A stretch of DNA of 13,732 nt. Origin: DAOVRL01 sp964459805. GTDB taxonomy: Bacteria > Planctomycetota > Phycisphaerae > Sedimentisphaerales > Anaerobacaceae. The stretch covers positions 1-13,732 of the forward strand of contig CAYWOD010000089.1 in assembly GCA_964459805.1 (NCBI GenBank), read 5' to 3'. Below the pieces are notes generated by a model. The model saw only the letters and a list, made by a program, of their open reading frames with translations, was not told the DNA's origin and did no database searches. Shown here one piece after another: positions 7,680 to 13,732 of this stretch. Position numbers and translations under genes: made by a program. Numbering within the stretch: position 1 is the stretch's first letter; the number at the start of each line of letters is the position of its first letter.

Positions 7680-8909
7680 CTATTTTGGCAGTGCCGCCTT
7701 TATCTCGGCGATGGAAACTCCCAGGGTTGCCTTTGCTATCGGGTCAAGGTCGGCCTCGGCGCCACGCAGGTGGAAAGTGCGATGGGTATGGGAGATGGCG
7801 TCGCCTGGCTTTAGTGCAGCGGCCGGGGATGATGTTTCGAGCTCGTAGAACGGCCCGAGCGGCTTGGCGCCGGGCTCGGATGGACCGTCGTTGTAAGAAT
7901 TCACGACGTCGCCCTTGTAAGGTTCCTTTTGAAGCTCCCACATTGAGTTTATGTAGTCAACCACGCCGACAGGTTTCTTGTACTGGATGATGGTGAGGAC
8001 CTTGTTGGCGGCATCGTAACTGCCGCAGACAGGCTTGGCTCTCTGAGGGCTGAGCCCGATCTTGCTGCGGTACTGCCCGTCGCCACTGAAGAACATAACG
8101 TTTTCCTTAACAACCAGACGCTCCGCGGGGACCTTTCCGAAATAGGCATCGTTGACGATGGGGCCAAAGGCCTCCGGTGGGCCGGGGTTAAACGGCACGA
8201 CGACCGTGGTTGCAAGCGAGGGATTGAACATCCCGAGGATCCAGATAGAGAGCAGCCCGGTCTCCTTATCCCACGCCTTTTCGCCCGTATTGGTGACTTT
8301 ATTGTTGGACTCAAAGGCGACGATTTTGACCGTTTTTGCGGGGGCGACTCCCAATTTCTCGACGGCCTCGCCCTGCTCGAGGACCTTGATTTCGCGGTCC
8401 ACTCGCAGGTTGAAAGTCGTTTCGGAGTAGTTCTGGAGCTGCATATCCTTTTTGAAGACGGCGCTATTGCTCGATTTTGAAACGAGATCGAAAGGCTCCG
8501 TGTCGATAGGTGCGGGGGTGAACCAGTCTTTGAGGACGAATTCGGCGCCCTTTTTGAAGAATATGGAGAACTGTCCGCCTTCGGGCCCGATCCAGAATCG
8601 GTCCTCGCCGCCGAATACGTTGATGTGCTCGGCAATCTCGCCGGAGGCTATCAGCTCGCGGTTGATCCAGCCGAAGCTCAGGCCCGTCATTCCGCCGGCA
8701 CTGCTGGTCATAATGCGTCCCTGCATCTTCGGCACGACGGCCAGTTGGCTATTGCCGGAGGAGTCCGATAGAAGGATCACGTCGGTATGTTTCTTGAGAA
8801 ACGTCAGGTCGTCGGCAAAAGTCCCCGCATCCATTTTTGTTTCCTCCTGCTTGCAGGCCGCCGTCACGGCGATGCCTGCGACAACAATCATTAGTATTAC
8901 GCGTCTCAT
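7680..8909 (-). CDS. Lipoprotein of the DUF6786-like family, function unknown
   Basis: This 409-residue protein has a signal peptide ending in the lipobox TAAC, with Cys19 as the likely lipidated residue, so it is probably an envelope lipoprotein. The mature part resembles what I know as DUF6786: VVPKMQGRIMTSSAGG (58-73), SFGWINRELIASG (78-90), HINVFGGEDRFWIGPEGGQF (95-114), then TPAPIDTEPF, and a C-terminal SHTHRTFHLRG. The conserved GGEDRFW/GPEGGQ blocks and predicted beta-rich make-up recall aldose-epimerase-like sugar-binding folds; that comparison is inference. AAGGA (8922-8918) lies eight bases before the ATG, supporting the start. It is the first gene of a likely operon, 89 bases ahead of the TAXI binding protein, so it may handle or sense the same solute. 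No catalytic residues can be named. Confidence 0.75.
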   Translation of the reverse strand: MRRVILMIVVAGIAVTAACKQEETKMDAGTFADDLTFLKKHTDVILLSDSSGNSQLAVVPKMQGRIMTSSAGGMTGLSFGWINRELIASGEIAEHINVFGGEDRFWIGPEGGQFSIFFKKGAEFVLKDWFTPAPIDTEPFDLVSKSSNSAVFKKDMQLQNYSETTFNLRVDREIKVLEQGEAVEKLGVAPAKTVKIVAFESNNKVTNTGEKAWDKETGLLSIWILGMFNPSLATTVVVPFNPGPPEAFGPIVNDAYFGKVPAERLVVKENVMFFSGDGQYRSKIGLSPQRAKPVCGSYDAANKVLTIIQYKKPVGVVDYINSMWELQKEPYKGDVVNSYNDGPSEPGAKPLGPFYELETSSPAAALKPGDAISHTHRTFHLRGAEADLDPIAKATLGVSIAEIKAALPK

Positions 8910-9001
8910 TATTCGTTTCCTTACCTGTTTGAGAAAAAAGGCTTCTGCAAAATTACAGAACTCATATTTGAGAAAATCCGACCATTAGTCACTGACAGCA
9001 G

Positions 9002-9057
9002 ATTATACGGCTTTTCAAGCCGGATGAAAGCATAATTCGCCGAATGGATATTGTCAA
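9002..9057 (-). promoter_or_regulatory. Putative promoter(s) of the lipoprotein-TRAP operon
   Basis: Reading the minus strand, a perfect TTGACA (9057-9052) is followed after 17 bases by TATGCT (9034-9029). A perfect TATAAT (9007-9002) lies further down with only a weak -35 (CTTTCA) at the right distance. Start points would fall near 9022 and 8995, giving leaders of roughly 85-115 bases. Both are pattern matches. Confidence 0.5.
9008..9022. promoter_or_regulatory. Short perfect inverted repeat inside the promoter region
   Basis: CGGCTT (9008-9013) and AAGCCG (9017-9022) are exact reverse complements around a three-base loop. The repeat lies between the two candidate -10 boxes of the minus-strand operon, at the predicted 5' end of the longer transcript. 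It may be an operator half-site pair or a 5'-end RNA hairpin. Confidence 0.35.
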
Positions 9058-9118
9058 TAGTAATTGAGATTTGATGATTGATTTGGCGAGGTCTCACAAC
9101 ATTATTGGTTTTTGGCCA

Positions 9119-9147
9119 TTGACTATCTAATTTGTAGCTGGTAAATT
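9119..9147 (+). promoter_or_regulatory. Putative sigma70-type promoter of the hom operon
   Basis: TTGACT (9119-9124), a 17-base gap and TAAATT (9142-9147) match the consensus at 5 of 6 and 4 of 6 positions. The start would be near 9154, with a leader of about 42 bases, too short for a T-box or attenuator. No leader peptide rich in threonine or isoleucine codons is visible. Confidence 0.4.
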
Positions 9148-9195
9148 ACGGGCTTTGTACGATGAGATAGATGGTACGGAACGTGAGAATTTGCT

Positions 9196-10518
9196 ATGGC
9201 TGAGAGAATTGTAAAAGTCGGGCTTGTGGGTTTTGGCACGGTCGGTACGGGCGTGGCGAAGCTGATATTAGAAGACGGAGACCGAATAGCCGCCAAGACG
9301 GGTATTCGGTTGGAGCTTGGCTGCGTTGTCGATATCGACACGGAATCGGCGCGTTCGGTTAAGCTGCCGGAAGGTATCCTTACCGATGATTTGGACAGGC
9401 TGCTGGCCGATGAGACTATCGAAATCGGCGTCGAGATGGTGGGCGGGACGGACGCAGCCAGGCAAGTTCAGCTCAAGATGCTCGAGGCGGGCAAGAACGT
9501 GGTTACGGCCAATAAGGCGCTGTTAGCCGAGCACGGCAACGAGCTCTACCGGGCGGCCCGTAAGAACGACCGCTGCATAGCGTTCGAGGCGAGCTGTGCG
9601 GGCGGGATACCGATTGTCTCGGCGATTCGAGCCGGATTGACGGCAAACAATATTACGGCAATGTACGGCATCGTAAACGGGACGTGCAACTACATCCTCT
9701 CGAATATGACGGCCGAGCACGAGGATTTCGCAGCAGCGTTGGCCGCGGCACAGCAGAAGGGTTACGCCGAGACGGATCCCACGCTCGATGTCAGCGGTCT
9801 TGACAGCGCGCACAAGCTGGCTATACTTGCCTCTATCGCCTTCGGATACGAAATTGCCCTTGATGACATATTTGTCGAGGGGATCGACTCAATTTCGAAA
9901 CACGATATTCGCTACGGCGGGGAGATGGGTTACTGCCTGAAGCTCCTGGCAATCGGGCAGAGGCACGAGCACAACAGGGTCTCACTGCGGGTGCATCCCT
10001 CGTTTATTGCCAGAGACAGCGCGCTTGCCCGCGTGGGAGGGCCGTTTAACGCTGTGAGTATATTCGGCAGCGCGGTTGGCCAGGTGATGTTTTATGGGCG
10101 AGGGGCCGGGATGATGCCGACCGCCAGCGCCGTTGTGGCCGATATTGTCGATGTTGCGCTCGGAAATTCAGCCACCACTTTTCGGCAGCTGAATCTAAAG
10201 CCGAGGAGTGAGGTCGAACCGCTGATCGAGAAGATAGATGAGATTGAGAGCAGGTTCTATATCAAGGTGATGGCGAAGGATCAGCCCGGAGTGGTGGCGA
10301 GCTATGGCAAGATATTGGGCGACAACCAGATAAGTATATCCGGGGCGCTCCAGCATGAGGGGAGGGGGCCGGACAACACCGTCCCGGTAGTAATCACGAC
10401 GCATATTACGCAGCAGAGGAATATGACGGCGGCGTTGAACGACCTGGAAAAACCGGACGTATTCAGCGGCAAGCCGGTCTGCATAAGAATTGTCGATATT
10501 CCGGAAGACAAGGATTGA
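9196..10518 (+). CDS. hom: Homoserine dehydrogenase
   Basis: The 440-residue cytoplasmic enzyme reduces aspartate-4-semialdehyde to homoserine with NAD(P)H, the branch point toward threonine and methionine. The N-terminal Rossmann fold has GFGTVGTG (12-19). The catalytic region contains TANKALL with Lys107, the conserved AETDP (191-195) and DVSGLDSAHKLAILA (198-212), where Asp203 and Lys207 are the expected catalytic pair. Residues about 353-440 form a C-terminal ACT domain (FYIKVMAKDQPGVVASYGKI), giving the long form usually subject to feedback by threonine. The ATG at 9196 has only a weak GTGAG (9183-9187) ahead of it, but homology begins at once (KVGLVGFG). The stop overlaps the next start by one base (TGATG), so the two are translationally coupled. 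Confidence in function is high. Confidence 0.96.
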   Translation: MAERIVKVGLVGFGTVGTGVAKLILEDGDRIAAKTGIRLELGCVVDIDTESARSVKLPEGILTDDLDRLLADETIEIGVEMVGGTDAARQVQLKMLEAGKNVVTANKALLAEHGNELYRAARKNDRCIAFEASCAGGIPIVSAIRAGLTANNITAMYGIVNGTCNYILSNMTAEHEDFAAALAAAQQKGYAETDPTLDVSGLDSAHKLAILASIAFGYEIALDDIFVEGIDSISKHDIRYGGEMGYCLKLLAIGQRHEHNRVSLRVHPSFIARDSALARVGGPFNAVSIFGSAVGQVMFYGRGAGMMPTASAVVADIVDVALGNSATTFRQLNLKPRSEVEPLIEKIDEIESRFYIKVMAKDQPGVVASYGKILGDNQISISGALQHEGRGPDNTVPVVITTHITQQRNMTAALNDLEKPDVFSGKPVCIRIVDIPEDKD

Positions 10519-11705
10519 TGACGAAATACGCGATAATAATCCCGGACGGTGCGGCGGACGAGCCTCTCGAAGAGCTCGAGGGTAAGACAATTCTCGAGAC
10601 CGCCCACACGCCGAATATGGACAGGGTCAGCGCCGAGGGCAGACAGGGCCTTGTGCGAACGGTCCCCGCGGATATGGAGCCGGGCAGCGATGTGGCCCAG
10701 ATGAGCCTGCTTGGATATGACCCTCACCGTTATTATTCGGGGCGGGCGCCGATTGAGGCGGCGGCGCGCAATATCAAGCTGTCGTTGGAGGACTGGGTCT
10801 TCAGGTGCAACTTGGTCACGATTGCCGACGGCAGGATGGAAGACCACAGTGCCGGACATATCTCGACTGAAGAGGCCGGCAAATTAATAAAAGAGCTGGA
10901 TGAGCAGCTCGGCAGCGAGAAAATGCGTTTCTATGCCGGCGTAAGCTACAGGCATTTGCTGGTTTTCAAAGGTGCCGAATTCGACGTTCAGACCTATCCG
11001 CCGCACGATCACATTGGGACGGCGGTGGAGAAGATTCTGCCGCGGGGTAAAGGCGCCGAGGTCCTTATCGATTTGATGGCTCGCTCGCAGCAGCTCTTTG
11101 CGAATCACGATATCAATAAGGTCAGAAAGGACTTAGGCGAAAACCAGGTCAGCTCGATCTGGCTCTGGGGACAGGGCAAGCGGGCGCAGATGGAGCGCTT
11201 CGAGAAGCGCTTTGGGATCGCCGGCGTTGCTATAGCGGCCGTTGATCTGGTTAAAGGCCTGTCAAAGCTGATAGGCTTTGACCTGATAAATGTGCCGGGG
11301 GCAACGGGATTCGTCGATACGAACTATCAGGGCAAAGGCAGCGCTGCGATAAAGGCCCTAAAGAAATACGACTTCGTCTTTGTGCACGTGGAGGCACCGG
11401 ATGAAGCATCGCACAAGGGCAGCGTCGAGATGAAGAAGACGGCGATCGAGCAGATTGATAAATACGTTGTCGGGCCTGTGCTCGAGGCGCTGGAGAAGTG
11501 TGAGAGCTGGCGCATACTCGTTATGCCCGATCATCCGACCCCGGTGCGCACGTGCGCGCATTCGGGCGAGCCGGTTCCCTTTGCGATGGCAGGCAGCGAT
11601 ATCAAGGGGATTTTACACAAGACGTTCGGCGAAACCAACGCCGCTCACTCGGGATTCAGGATAGAAAACGGGTTCGAGCTGATGGAATATTTCCTGAAAA
11701 GCTAA
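10518..11705 (+). CDS. ApgM-family phosphoglycerate mutase-like protein; proposed homoserine kinase
   Basis: This 395-residue protein belongs to the alkaline-phosphatase superfamily group called cofactor-independent (archaeal-type, ApgM) phosphoglycerate mutase. Two-metal and catalytic residues are in place: PDGAADE with Asp10, GSDVAQMSLLGYDP with the nucleophile Ser57, EAPDEASHKG with Asp295 and His299, PDHPTP with Asp338 and His339, and His348. The subgroup found inside threonine operons is known as the proposed homoserine kinase family (TIGR02535), thought to phosphorylate homoserine in organisms lacking ThrB. Its place between hom and lysC, with TGATG overlap to hom, fits that role better than glycolysis. 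I chose ATG 10518 over a TTG three bases earlier because homologues start MTKYAI-like. GSDVAQ has Gln61 where ApgM proteins usually have Asn. Family is certain; kinase versus mutase is inference from position. Confidence 0.88.
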   Translation: MTKYAIIIPDGAADEPLEELEGKTILETAHTPNMDRVSAEGRQGLVRTVPADMEPGSDVAQMSLLGYDPHRYYSGRAPIEAAARNIKLSLEDWVFRCNLVTIADGRMEDHSAGHISTEEAGKLIKELDEQLGSEKMRFYAGVSYRHLLVFKGAEFDVQTYPPHDHIGTAVEKILPRGKGAEVLIDLMARSQQLFANHDINKVRKDLGENQVSSIWLWGQGKRAQMERFEKRFGIAGVAIAAVDLVKGLSKLIGFDLINVPGATGFVDTNYQGKGSAAIKALKKYDFVFVHVEAPDEASHKGSVEMKKTAIEQIDKYVVGPVLEALEKCESWRILVMPDHPTPVRTCAHSGEPVPFAMAGSDIKGILHKTFGETNAAHSGFRIENGFELMEYFLKS

Positions 11706-11773
11706 GGGGGTTGACCAGCGGGGCCGAATTGGGCTAAAAGGGCAAAACTGAAGTTTCCGGCAGGTTTACGACT

Positions 11774-13012
11774 ATGGCGATAATTGTGCAGAAGTTCGGC
11801 GGTACGAGCCTTGCGAATGCCCAGAAGATTCGCACGGCCGCCAAGCGAGTAATCAAGACGGTTGAGAACGGCTATGGCGTGGTGGTGGTGGCTTCGGCCC
11901 GCGGCAAGCAGACCGACCGGCTTATTGCCGACGCACTGGAGCTCAACCCCAATCCGCCCAAACGCGAGATGGATCAGCTGATCAGCACCGGCGAGCAGCA
12001 GTCGGTCTCACTTTTCGCCATGGCGCTGGACGCGATGGGCTACGACGCGATCAGCTTTACAGGCGGACAGATCCGCATGATAACCGACGGGGCCTTCACA
12101 AGGGCGCAGATAAAGAGCATCGACGCAAAACGAATTCACAGCCAGTTGGAATGCGGCAAAATCGTTATCGTGGCGGGCTTCCAGGGCATAGATGAGCAGG
12201 AGAACATAACTACCCTGGGCAGGGGCGGATCCGACACGACGGCGGTTGCGCTCGCGGCCGCCCTGGAGGCCGAACAGTGCGAGATTTATACCGACGTTGA
12301 CGGGATATACACCACCGACCCGAGGATGTTCAAAGATGCCCTCAAGATGGACCAGATATGCTACGATGAGATGCTCGAAATGGCAAGTCTCGGGGCCAGT
12401 GTTATGCACATTCGAGCTGTCGGATTCGGCAAGAGATATAACGTCAAGATTCACGTCAGAAACAGTGCCAACGAAAATGTGGGGACGATAATTACCTCCG
12501 AGGAGTCAGAAATGGAAGGCGTGGTAGTAACAGGCGCGACGGTCCAGAAGGATATGGCAAAGATAGGTCTGGTCGGCCTTGACAACGTTCCGGGCAATGC
12601 GGCAAAGGTGTTCGCGCACCTGGCAAAGGCCAAGGTGGTTGTCAACGACATCATTCAAACAGAGATCAGCGGCGAAAAGGCAAACCTGTCGTTTATGATT
12701 GGGATTTCGGATCTGGACGCGGCTAAACAGGCTGTTGACGAGATCAGAGGCCAGGTGAATTGCGAGGGGGTCTTTATTCGCGACGATATTGCCGAGGTTT
12801 CGGTGGTGGGCGTGGGCATGCGAACGCATTACGGCGTCGCCGAGAAGATGTTCGGTGCGCTGGCCCAAGCCCGGGTGAATATCGACTCGATTACGACCAG
12901 CGAGATTCGAATCAGTTGTGCCGTTGATGAGGACCAGGCCGCAGATGCGCTCAAGGCCGTTTGTATTGCCTTTGACCTGGACAAACCGGCACAGGACCGC
13001 ACAAAAGGTTAG
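11774..13012 (+). CDS. lysC: Aspartate kinase
   Basis: The 412-residue cytoplasmic enzyme phosphorylates aspartate, the first step to lysine, threonine and methionine. The kinase domain (1 to about 245) has VQKFGGTS (5-12), KREMDQLISTGEQ (63-75), GRGGSDTTAVALA (149-161) and YTDVDGIYTTDPR (172-184). Two ACT domains follow, at about 264-330 (VGLDNVPGNAAKVFAHL) and about 340-405 (VVGVGMRTHYGVAEKMFGAL...SEIRIS), the usual site of feedback by lysine or threonine. Length agrees with monofunctional aspartate kinases. A conserved SAMGxxTDxL segment reads SARGKQTDRL here (41-50). It begins 68 bases after the preceding gene, with a weak CAGG nine bases before the ATG; TTGACC (11711-11716) hints at an extra promoter. 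Placed with hom, it allows joint control of the pathway. Confidence 0.96.
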   Translation: MAIIVQKFGGTSLANAQKIRTAAKRVIKTVENGYGVVVVASARGKQTDRLIADALELNPNPPKREMDQLISTGEQQSVSLFAMALDAMGYDAISFTGGQIRMITDGAFTRAQIKSIDAKRIHSQLECGKIVIVAGFQGIDEQENITTLGRGGSDTTAVALAAALEAEQCEIYTDVDGIYTTDPRMFKDALKMDQICYDEMLEMASLGASVMHIRAVGFGKRYNVKIHVRNSANENVGTIITSEESEMEGVVVTGATVQKDMAKIGLVGLDNVPGNAAKVFAHLAKAKVVVNDIIQTEISGEKANLSFMIGISDLDAAKQAVDEIRGQVNCEGVFIRDDIAEVSVVGVGMRTHYGVAEKMFGALAQARVNIDSITTSEIRISCAVDEDQAADALKAVCIAFDLDKPAQDRTKG

Positions 13013-13299
13013 CCGCCAGGTCGCAAAGCCTTAATGTTCAACTGTTTGTTGTTTTCTTTGTGCTTTAGTGTCTTCCCGGTTTTCCCAAGCAGTCCGTGAT
13101 AAATTAACAGGATTTTGACAGTATGAAGCTACGATATAGTTGAGGATAAGCTCAATAACGCAAGGAAAGTCAGAATACTAAACGTAATAGATGACTTATT
13201 GAATGTCGAAATTTTACCGGGCATTCTCCAGGGAAGAACCTCCCCGCAGGTGTAACCTTTCCAGGATACTGGCCACTATCCTTTTCTAAGGGTCCCCAA
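13013..13299. other. Intergenic stretch after the threonine operon, no supported gene
   Basis: These bases are more AT-rich than the operon before them. A T-rich stretch (about 13044-13085, including CTTTGTGCTTTAGTGTCTTC) faintly resembles decayed dispersed repeats of the CTTTGTGTCTTTGTG type. A TTGACA (13115-13120) and TATAGT (13135-13140) are 14 bases apart, too close for a standard promoter. A 28-codon frame starting at 13204 has no recognisable product. I see no strong terminator hairpin after lysC. Confidence 0.5.
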
Positions 13300-13533
13300 A
13301 TGGACGTAGAATCGGCACAAAAACAAAATTTAACCGAAAAAAACTGGAAAATGAAGAAGACGGGATACAAAACGGCGATTCTGATTGTCCTGGCCGTCCT
13401 GGTCCTGGGCGGACACGCCCTTGCTCCTCGTGGTGGCCCCGCGGCAGGACCACGAGGCGGCCCGGCTCCGGAATTGAGATGCGGCGGTGTAGCTGGGCAA
13501 GAAAACAGAAAGTTATATGGGAATCCCAACTGA
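13300..13533 (+). CDS. Small membrane-anchored Pro/Gly/Arg-rich protein, unknown
   Basis: A 77-codon frame encodes a short polar N-terminus (1-24), one hydrophobic span (about 25-42, TAILIVLAVLVLGGHALA) and a tail with two PRGGP units (43-47 and 51-55) followed by a single cysteine (Cys61). AAGGG (13288-13292) lies seven bases before the ATG at 13300, a good ribosome site; an internal ATG at 13351 would turn the product into a 60-residue signal-peptide protein. It lies 54 bases ahead of an ABC transporter ATPase gene. That is where a membrane fusion (HlyD/MacA-like) subunit often sits, and those also start with a short tail and one span, but nothing fusion-protein-like follows in any frame. 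It may be a genuine small protein, an eroded relic, or non-coding. Function not recognised. Confidence 0.4.
   Translation: MDVESAQKQNLTEKNWKMKKTGYKTAILIVLAVLVLGGHALAPRGGPAAGPRGGPAPELRCGGVAGQENRKLYGNPN
13426..13457. repeat. GC-rich inverted repeat within the small ORF
   Basis: CCTCGTGGT (13426-13434) and ACCACGAGG (13449-13457) are perfect nine-base reverse complements with a 14-base GC-rich loop. The pair encodes the two PRGGP units of the overlapping small ORF, so the palindrome and the peptide repeat are the same event seen two ways. It would form a strong RNA hairpin ahead of the ABC ATPase start. Confidence 0.6.
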
Positions 13534-13587
13534 GTACTGTTTATGTTGTCGTTTATTACTGACCAGAGATTTTGAAGGGATAAGCCT

Positions 13588-13732
13588 ATGGGCTTGGTAA
13601 CAGCAGACAACTTGTCAAAGGCGTATGCAGAGGGAGAGCTAAAGGTCCAGGCATTAAGGGATTTGAATTTTGAAATTGAACCGGCCTCTTTTGTTTCTTT
13701 CATTGGCCCATCTGGTAGCGGCAAGACCACTC
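13588..13732 (+). CDS. ABC transporter ATP-binding protein (LolD/MacB/FtsE type), cut by window end
   Basis: Only the first 48 codons lie in the window. They read as the N-terminus of an ABC ATPase: the A-loop region with LSKAYAEGELKVQALRDLNF (9-28) and a complete Walker A motif, GPSGSGKTT (40-48). The aromatic Tyr13 that stacks on adenine and the KVQALRDLNFEI pattern are typical of the LolD/MacB/FtsE branch, whose members energise lipoprotein release or export of small molecules together with FtsX-like permeases. GAAGGG (13574-13579) lies eight bases before the ATG at 13588, fixing the start. The permease partner would be expected downstream, out of view. Family is firm, sub-branch moderate. 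Confidence 0.85.
   Translation, partial: MGLVTADNLSKAYAEGELKVQALRDLNFEIEPASFVSFIGPSGSGKTT

Noticed and set aside
11706..11773. Possible separate promoter or regulatory element between the ApgM-like gene and lysC
   Set aside because: TTGACC is followed only by a poor -10 at 18 bases, and the AAACT-GA-AGTTT palindrome has a loop too tight to fold; not enough to call.
13170..13730. Minus-strand open frame of 186 codons at the right edge
   Set aside because: Its first 60 or so codons are the antisense of the ABC ATPase start, including Walker A; the rest has no recognisable features.

Overview
The window looks like bacterial chromosome of moderate-to-high GC. The gene set (ADP-forming acetate-CoA ligase, a CoA-transferase fused to GNAT, a TAXI-type TRAP transporter, a DUF6786-like lipoprotein, and a phosphoglycerate-mutase-like gene inside a threonine operon) fits an anaerobic or fermentative environmental bacterium. 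A planctomycete of the Phycisphaerae/Sedimentisphaerales kind is my best guess, but no rRNA or other marker in the window proves it. Eight genes appear complete, one is cut by the right edge, and one small ORF is uncertain.

Layout. (1) 143-4129, + strand: a two-gene acyl-CoA unit. An ADP-forming acetate-CoA ligase abuts (TAA|ATG) a 4-hydroxybutyrate/acetyl-CoA transferase-like protein carrying a C-terminal GNAT domain. (2) 4130-4539: a convergent intergenic stretch holding a roughly 90-bp palindromic interspersed repeat, a second imperfect inverted repeat, and a probable terminator for the minus-strand operon. (3) 8909 down to 4540, - strand: a DUF6786-like lipoprotein, then a TAXI solute-binding lipoprotein, then a fused DctQM TRAP permease, the last two abutting TAA|ATG. 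(4) 8910-9195: a divergent promoter region with good sigma70-type boxes on both strands. (5) 9196-13012, + strand: homoserine dehydrogenase, an ApgM-family protein and aspartate kinase. (6) 13013-13732: mostly non-coding DNA, a small membrane-anchored Pro/Gly/Arg-rich ORF, and the start of a LolD/MacB-type ABC ATPase.

How the genes work together. The first operon would interconvert acyl-CoA, free acid and ATP, with a GNAT domain that may acetylate a protein or small molecule. The minus-strand operon would capture an unknown small organic solute at the outer face of the inner membrane and import it by ion-coupled transport, with a second surface lipoprotein of unknown role. The third operon covers the aspartate to homoserine branch. 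Its middle gene is named as a phosphoglycerate mutase by fold, but its position points to the proposed homoserine kinase role, giving O-phosphohomoserine for threonine. I see no CRISPR array, tRNA, rRNA, transposase or phage gene.
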